DNA from: Terrabacter sp. 28
GTDB lineage: Bacteria; Actinomycetota; Actinomycetes; Actinomycetales; Dermatophilaceae
Length of the DNA: 64,000 nucleotides
Direction: 5' to 3'
Assembly: GCA_000955875.1 (NCBI GenBank)
Contig: JYOE01000031.1
Span: 30,914 to 94,913 of the forward strand
In this document: piece after piece, positions 58,978 to 64,000 of the stretch
Layout: each line of letters begins with the position of its first letter
Numbering within the stretch: position 1 is the first letter of the stretch
Notes under the pieces: model-generated
Told to the model about the DNA's origin: nothing
Databases searched by the model: none
What the model saw: the letters and a program-made list of their open reading frames with translations, nothing else
Position numbers and translations under genes: made by a program

Positions 58978-60134
58978 GCGCGCCGACCGTGCGGCTGCCG
59001 GCCGGTTTCCGCGCCGCCGGGGTGACCGCCGGCCTCAAGGCCAGCGGCACGCCCGACCTCGCCCTCGTCGTCAACGACGGTCCCGACCACCACGCCGCCG
59101 CCGTGTTCACCAGCAACCGGGTCGAGGCCGCCCCGGTCACGTGGTCTCGCCAGGTCGTGGCCGACCGTCGGGTCGATGCCGTCGTGCTCAACTCGGGGGG
59201 TGCCAACGCGTGCACCGGGGCCCAGGGGTTCCTCGACACGCACCGCACGGCCGAGCACGTGGCAGAGGTGCTGGGGGTCTCGGCGGGTGACGTCGTCGTC
59301 TGCTCGACCGGCCTCATCGGCGAGCTGCTGCCGATGGACAAGATCATCGCCGGCATCGACGCCGCGGCGGGGGCGCTGTCGCCCGACGGACACGAGGACG
59401 CGGCGGTCGCCATCAAGACCACCGACACCGTGCACAAGGTCGCGACCCACGCCGGTGAGGGGTGGTCCGTCTCCGGCATGGCCAAGGGGGCCGGCATGCT
59501 CGCCCCCGCGCTCGCGACGATGCTCGTCGTGGTCACGACCGACGCCGTCGTCGACCCCGCCGACCTCGAGGCTGCCCTGAGGTCCGCCACTGCGCTCTCC
59601 TTCGACCGCATCGACTCCGACGCCTGCATGTCGACAAACGACACCGTGGTCGTGCTCTCCTCGGGCGCGTCGGGCGTGACGGTGGGGCGCGAGAGCCTCA
59701 CCGACGCCCTGACGGCCGTCTCGTCCGACCTCGCCCGGCAGCTCATCGCCGACGCCGAGGGCGCCGCCCACGACATCGCGATCGAGGTGACGGGTGCAGC
59801 CACCGTCGACGACGCCCTCGAGGTCGCGCGGGCCGTGGCGCGCAACAACCTGTTCAAGTGCGCGATCTTCGGCAACGACCCGAACTGGGGCCGGGTGCTC
59901 GCGGCCGTGGGCACCACCCGGGCGGCGTTCGAGCCCGCCACGCTCGACGTGTCGATGAACGGCGTCCAGGTCTGCCGCGCCGGCGGCGTCGGCGACGACC
60001 GCGGCCTCGTCGACCTCACGCCGCGCGAGGTCCACGTCCTCGTCGACCTGCACGCCGGGTCCGAGACCGCCACCGTCTGGACCAACGACCTGACCCACGA
60101 CTACGTCCACGAGAACTCGGCCTACAGCACATGA
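58974..60134 (+). CDS. argJ: Bifunctional ornithine acetyltransferase/N-acetylglutamate synthase ArgJ
   Basis: 386 aa. Recycles the acetyl group between N-acetylornithine and glutamate. It is made as a precursor that cuts itself before Thr182 (KGAGMLAPALATMLVV), the N-terminal nucleophile of the beta chain. Other family segments: TSNRVEAAPV, NSGGANACTG, FGNDPNWGRVLAA. Whether it also makes acetylglutamate from acetyl-CoA is not readable. ATG of argB overlaps its stop. Confidence 0.94.
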   Translation: MSAPTVRLPAGFRAAGVTAGLKASGTPDLALVVNDGPDHHAAAVFTSNRVEAAPVTWSRQVVADRRVDAVVLNSGGANACTGAQGFLDTHRTAEHVAEVLGVSAGDVVVCSTGLIGELLPMDKIIAGIDAAAGALSPDGHEDAAVAIKTTDTVHKVATHAGEGWSVSGMAKGAGMLAPALATMLVVVTTDAVVDPADLEAALRSATALSFDRIDSDACMSTNDTVVVLSSGASGVTVGRESLTDALTAVSSDLARQLIADAEGAAHDIAIEVTGAATVDDALEVARAVARNNLFKCAIFGNDPNWGRVLAAVGTTRAAFEPATLDVSMNGVQVCRAGGVGDDRGLVDLTPREVHVLVDLHAGSETATVWTNDLTHDYVHENSAYST

Positions 60135-61114
60135 GCCCCGACAACGCCCGCGCCACGTCCACGCGCGGCAACCTGCGCGGACTCATCGACGCCGCCGCCA
60201 TCCGCGTGGCAGCGAGCAAGGCCGCCACCCTGGTGGAGGCGCTTCCCTGGCTCGAGCGCTTCCGCGGCGCCCTCGTCGTCGTGAAGTACGGCGGCAACGC
60301 GATGGTCGACGACGCCCTCAAGGCGGCCTTTGCCGAGGACATCGCCTTCCTCCGGTACGCCGGGCTGCGGCCCGTCGTCGTCCACGGCGGCGGTCCGCAG
60401 ATCAAGGCCATGCTCGAGCGCGTCGGCCTCGAGAGCGAGTTCAAGGGGGGCCTGCGCGTCACCACGCCCGAGGTCATGGACGTCGTGCGCATGGTCCTCA
60501 CCGGCCAGGTGGGGCGCGAGCTCGTCGGGCTGCTCAACCAGCACGGCCCCATCGCGGTCGGACTCTCCGGCGAGGATGCCGGGCTGCTCGGCGCCCGGCG
60601 TCGCGGCACCGTCGTCGACGGCGAGGAGGTCGACCTGGGTCTCGTGGGCGACGTCGAGAGCGTCAACCCGTCGGCCATCATCGACATCCTCGACGCCGGT
60701 CGGGTCCCGGTCGTCTCCACGATCGCCCCCGACCTCGACGTCGAGGGCCAGGTCCTCAACGTCAACGCCGACACCGCCGCCGCGGCCATCGCGGTCGCGC
60801 TCGGCGCCGAGAAGCTCGTCGTGCTCACCGACGTCGAGGGCATCTACGCCAGCTGGCCCGACCGGGGGTCGCTGCTGTCGACCATCACGGTCAGCGCGGC
60901 GCACGAGCTGCTCTCTCGCGTCGACCACGGCATGGTGCCCAAGCTCGAGGCCTGCATCCGGGCCGTCGAGGGCGGCGTGCCGCAGACACACGTCGTCGAC
61001 GGGCGCACGCCGCACTCGATCCTGCTCGAGATCTTCACCGACGAGGGCATCGGCACGATGGTGCTGCCCGACATCTCCGGCTCGCTCGGCGCACCGGCCC
61101 AGGAGGACGCATGA
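60131..61114 (+). CDS. argB: Acetylglutamate kinase ArgB
   Basis: 327 aa, amino acid kinase fold; phosphorylates N-acetylglutamate. VVKYGGNAM, VVHGGGPQI, the substrate loop GGLRVTTPEVMD and LNVNADTAAAAIA are present. The N-terminal helix before the kinase core (about 30-45 residues, VAASKAATLVEALPWL) is the type found in arginine-inhibited hexameric enzymes, suggesting feedback control. ATG 60131 overlaps argJ; stop overlaps argD. Confidence 0.95.
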   Translation: MSPDNARATSTRGNLRGLIDAAAIRVAASKAATLVEALPWLERFRGALVVVKYGGNAMVDDALKAAFAEDIAFLRYAGLRPVVVHGGGPQIKAMLERVGLESEFKGGLRVTTPEVMDVVRMVLTGQVGRELVGLLNQHGPIAVGLSGEDAGLLGARRRGTVVDGEEVDLGLVGDVESVNPSAIIDILDAGRVPVVSTIAPDLDVEGQVLNVNADTAAAAIAVALGAEKLVVLTDVEGIYASWPDRGSLLSTITVSAAHELLSRVDHGMVPKLEACIRAVEGGVPQTHVVDGRTPHSILLEIFTDEGIGTMVLPDISGSLGAPAQEDA

Positions 61115-62304
61115 CGACCGGGAGCGAGCTGCTCGGGCGCTACGCCGGCGCGATGGTGCAGGTGTTCGGCGCGCCGCAGCTGGTCCTCGCCGAGGGCCAC
61201 GGCTGCTGGGTCACCGACGTCGACGGCAAGCGCTACCTCGACCTGCTCTCGGGCATCGCGGTCAACGCCCTCGGCCACGGCCACCCGGCACTCGTGCAGG
61301 CGGTGGCCAAGCAGGCCGAGTCGGCCATCCACATCTCGAACTTCTTCACGTCCGAGCCGGCCATCGCGCTCGCCGAGCGGATCTTGTCCGTGAGCGGCGC
61401 CCCGGCGGGCTCCGGGGTCTTCTTCGCCAACTCCGGCACCGAGGCCACCGAGGCGGCCGTCAAGCTGTCGCGGCGCACGGGCCGCAGCCGCATCGTGGCG
61501 CTCGAGGGCTCCTTCCACGGCCGCTCGACGGGCGCGCTGGCCCTCACCCACAAGGCGGCCTACCGCGAGCCGTTCGAGCCGCTCCTCCCGGGCGTGGTCT
61601 TCGTGCCGCCGAACGACGTCGAGGCCCTGGACGCCGCCGTCGACGGCTCGACCGCCGCGGTGTTCCTCGAGCCGATCCAGGGTGAGGCAGGCGTACGCGA
61701 GCTGAGTCCCGACTACCTGCGTGCGGCCCGCGCCGCCACCTCCCGGCACGGCGCCCTGCTCGTGCTCGACGAGATCCAGACCGGCATCGGCCGCACCGGC
61801 GACTGGTTCGCCCACCAGCCCTCCGGCGTCGTCCCCGACGCGATGACGCTGGCGAAGGGTCTCGGTGGAGGAGTGCCCATCGGGGCCCTGGTGACGTTCG
61901 GCCCCGAGGTCACCGGCATGCTCGCGGCAGGGCAGCACGGCACGACGTTCGGCGGCAATCCACTCGCCTGCGCCGCGGGTCTCGCCGTCCTCGACACCAT
62001 CGAGCGCGACGGGCTGCTCGCGCACGTCCGCGAGGTCGGCGCCCTGCTCGACGATCTCGACGTGGAGGGCGTCGCCGGCACCCGCGGTCGAGGTCTGCTC
62101 CGCGCGGTCGAGCTCGACGGCATACCGTCGGCAGCGGTCATGGCCGCGGCGCGCGAGGCCGGCTTCATCGTCAACGCCGTCACGCCGACCGCGATCCGGC
62201 TCGTTCCGCCCCTCGTCATCTCCGAGCGCGAGCTGCGCGGGTTCCTCGACGCCCTCCCGGCGATCCTCGCGTCCGCGCGGGCGGCGGGGGAGGCCACGTC
62301 ATGA
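61111..62304 (+). CDS. argD: Acetylornithine aminotransferase ArgD
   Basis: 397-aa class III PLP aminotransferase. PLP lysine Lys249 in LAKGLGGGVPIGA; FFANSGTEATEAAVKL, LDEIQTGIGRTG and the HGTTFGGNPLACAAG segment are diagnostic. ATG 61111 overlaps argB; the stop overlaps argR rather than argF. A rare ATA Ile codon occurs at 62121-62123 inside a CGGCATAC octamer. Confidence 0.94.
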   Translation: MTTGSELLGRYAGAMVQVFGAPQLVLAEGHGCWVTDVDGKRYLDLLSGIAVNALGHGHPALVQAVAKQAESAIHISNFFTSEPAIALAERILSVSGAPAGSGVFFANSGTEATEAAVKLSRRTGRSRIVALEGSFHGRSTGALALTHKAAYREPFEPLLPGVVFVPPNDVEALDAAVDGSTAAVFLEPIQGEAGVRELSPDYLRAARAATSRHGALLVLDEIQTGIGRTGDWFAHQPSGVVPDAMTLAKGLGGGVPIGALVTFGPEVTGMLAAGQHGTTFGGNPLACAAGLAVLDTIERDGLLAHVREVGALLDDLDVEGVAGTRGRGLLRAVELDGIPSAAVMAAAREAGFIVNAVTPTAIRLVPPLVISERELRGFLDALPAILASARAAGEATS

Positions 62305-62786
62305 GCCGCACCCAGCGGCAGCGCCGCATCGTCGAGCTCCTCGGCGCCCACGCCGTGCACAGCCAGGGGGAGCTGTCCGACCTGCTCGTCGCCGAGGGCA
62401 CCGAGGTCACCCAGGCGACGCTCTCGCGCGACCTCGTCGAGCTCGGCGCCGTCAAGGTACGCCGCGGGCGGGCCCTCGTGTACGCCGTCCCCGGGGATGG
62501 TGGAGAGCTGCCCGCCGTCGGCTCGATCGGTGACGCGGCCTCGGCGCGCCTGCGTCGCACGTGCGAGGAGCTGCTCGTCTCGGCGACACCCGCGCAGAGC
62601 CTCGTGGTGCTCCGCACCCCGCCGGGTGCCGCCAACTACCTCGCCTCGGCCATCGACCAGGCCCGCGACCCCGACGTCGTGGGCACCATCGCCGGCGACG
62701 ACACGATCATGATCGTCACGGCGGGCGCGAAGCAGGCGGTGGCGGTGGCCGAGCGGCTGCAGGCCCTCGTCGGTCCGCGCGACTGA
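62301..62786 (+). CDS. argR: Arginine repressor ArgR
   Basis: 161 aa. N-terminal winged helix (SQGELSDLLVAEG then VTQATLSRDLVELGAVKVR) and C-terminal hexamerisation/arginine-binding domain with GTIAGDDTIMIV, whose Asp pair contacts arginine. ATG 62301 overlaps the argD stop. It is expected to act on the paired boxes upstream of argC, so the cluster would be autoregulated. Confidence 0.93.
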   Translation: MSRTQRQRRIVELLGAHAVHSQGELSDLLVAEGTEVTQATLSRDLVELGAVKVRRGRALVYAVPGDGGELPAVGSIGDAASARLRRTCEELLVSATPAQSLVVLRTPPGAANYLASAIDQARDPDVVGTIAGDDTIMIVTAGAKQAVAVAERLQALVGPRD

Positions 62787-62829
62787 TCCACCCGTTGTTG
62801 ACCCGTACCACGTGCAGGAGGCACCACCG

Positions 62830-64000
62830 ATGACGACCGACGCCCCCACCGGCACCGGCGAGAAGCCCGCCGACCGCGTCAGCCTCTGGGGCGGGCGCTT
62901 CGCCGGTGGCCCGGACCAGGCGCTGGCCGCGCTGTCGAAGAGCACGCACTTCGACTGGCGTCTCGCCCCGCATGACATCGCGGGCTCGCGGGCGCACGCG
63001 CGGGTGCTGCACGCCGCCGGGCTGCTCACGCCGGAGCACCTGACCGGCATGCTCGAGGGCCTCGACCGGCTGGAGGCGGACGTTGTGTCGGGTGCGTTCG
63101 TGCCGGCGGAGGACGACGAGGACGTGCACACCGCCCTCGAGCGCGGCCTCATCGAGAGGGTGGGCCCCGAGCTCGGCGGCCGCCTTCGTGCGGGGCGCTC
63201 GCGCAACGACCAGGTGGCGACCCTCTTCCGCATGTACCTGCGCGAGCACGCCCGGGTCGTCGGTGGTCTCGTGCTCGACGTCGTCGACGCGCTCGTCGCG
63301 CAGGCGCAGCAGCACCTCGGGGTCTCGATGCCCGGGCGCACGCACCTGCAGCACGCCCAGCCGGTGCTGCTCAGCCACCACCTGCTGGCCCACGCCTGGG
63401 CGCTGCTGCGTGACGTCGACCGGCTGCGCGACTGGGACGCCCGCACCGACGCGTCGCCCTACGGCTCCGGTGCCCTGGCCGGCTCGTCGCTCGGCCTCGA
63501 CCCCGAGCTCGTCGCCAAGGACCTCGGTTTCGCCCGTGCCGTCGAGAACTCCATCGACGGCACAGCCTCGCGCGACTTCGTCGCCGAGTTCGCCTTCGTG
63601 GCGGCGATGACCGCGGTCGACATCTCGCGCATCGCCGAAGAGGTCGTCATCTGGGCGACGAAGGAGTTCTCGTTCGTGACGCTCGACGACGCGTACTCCA
63701 CCGGGTCGAGCATCATGCCGCAGAAGAAGAACCCCGACGTCGCCGAGCTCGCGCGAGGCAAGGCCGGCCGTCTCGTCGGCGACCTCGCGGGCCTGCTCAC
63801 GACCCTCAAGGCGCTGCCCCTCGCCTACAACCGGGACCTGCAGGAGGACAAGGAGCCCGTCTTCGACGCGGTCGACACCCTCGAGGTGCTGCTCCCGGCC
63901 TTCTCCGGCATGGTCGCGACGCTGACCTTCCACACCGACCGGCTCGAGTCCCTCGCGCCGCAGGGTTTCGCACTCGCGACCGACATCGCGGAGTGGCTCG
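62830..64000 (+). CDS. argH: Argininosuccinate lyase ArgH, 3' end outside window
   Basis: Final step of arginine synthesis: cleaves argininosuccinate into arginine and fumarate. 390 codons are visible before the window edge; the family is about 460-480 aa. SLWGGRFAGGPDQALAALSK, RAGRSRNDQVATLFRMYLRE, the HLQHAQPVLLSHHLLA helix and the signature GSSIMPQKKNPDVAELARGK with the catalytic Ser are all intact. GGAGG at about 62817 precedes ATG 62830, 43 bp after argR. No argG lies between argR and argH. Confidence 0.94.
   Translation, partial: MTTDAPTGTGEKPADRVSLWGGRFAGGPDQALAALSKSTHFDWRLAPHDIAGSRAHARVLHAAGLLTPEHLTGMLEGLDRLEADVVSGAFVPAEDDEDVHTALERGLIERVGPELGGRLRAGRSRNDQVATLFRMYLREHARVVGGLVLDVVDALVAQAQQHLGVSMPGRTHLQHAQPVLLSHHLLAHAWALLRDVDRLRDWDARTDASPYGSGALAGSSLGLDPELVAKDLGFARAVENSIDGTASRDFVAEFAFVAAMTAVDISRIAEEVVIWATKEFSFVTLDDAYSTGSSIMPQKKNPDVAELARGKAGRLVGDLAGLLTTLKALPLAYNRDLQEDKEPVFDAVDTLEVLLPAFSGMVATLTFHTDRLESLAPQGFALATDIAEWL

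Overview
The window is about 64 kb of very GC-rich actinobacterial chromosome with dense, mostly plus-strand genes and frequent four-base GTGA/ATGA stop-start overlaps. Gene content and order (dcw cluster with SepF, YggT and a long DivIVA; PriA in place of HisA; infC-rpmI-rplT-rRNA methylase-kinase-pheST-arg synteny) point to the Micrococcales. Intrasporangiaceae-like is my best guess, but that is an inference. No tRNA, rRNA, CRISPR array, prophage or insertion sequence was seen.

Layout. 1-17.9 kb: cell-wall and division cluster ftsI(partial)-murE-murF-mraY-murD-ftsW-murG-murC-ftsQ, a 327-bp regulatory gap, then ftsZ-pgeF-yggS-sepF-yggT-divIVA, closed by a strong hairpin. 18-24.7 kb: a DksA/TraR zinc-finger protein with a very long histone-H1-like Lys/Ala tail, then lspA, rluD and dnaE. 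24.7-34.9 kb: an accessory stretch with an AlkZ-like winged-helix protein, a second RluA-type synthase, a large secreted nuclease, a broken F420-type nitroreductase remnant, oligopeptidase B, a secreted endonuclease I and a DedA protein. 34.9-42.4 kb: histidine genes hisD-C-B-H and priA, split by a small basic membrane protein and a secreted metalloprotease. 42.4-50.4 kb: SseB and DUF445 proteins, a divergent ohrR/ohr pair, an NADP oxidoreductase, an EF-G paralogue and an MFS transporter. 50.4-57.9 kb: infC operon with a structured leader and an AUC start, an rRNA methylase, a soluble PAS kinase and pheST. 57.9-64 kb: arginine genes argC-J-B-D-R-H (argH cut by the window end) behind a tandem ARG box.

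How the genes work together. The first block makes lipid II from UDP-MurNAc and assembles the divisome. The arginine block carries its own repressor, and the paired ARG boxes overlap the -10 element of argC. The ohrR/ohr pair flanks an inverted repeat that fits an organic-peroxide switch.

Cross-cutting signals. (1) The octamer GTATGCCG (or its complement CGGCATAC) occurs at least 24 times on both strands, in all reading phases and in gaps, about ten times the base-composition expectation. (2) Many genes have a TANNNT -10 hexamer only 6-8 nt before the start codon, implying leaderless mRNAs. (3) Operon ends carry long perfect hairpins mostly without a U-tract.
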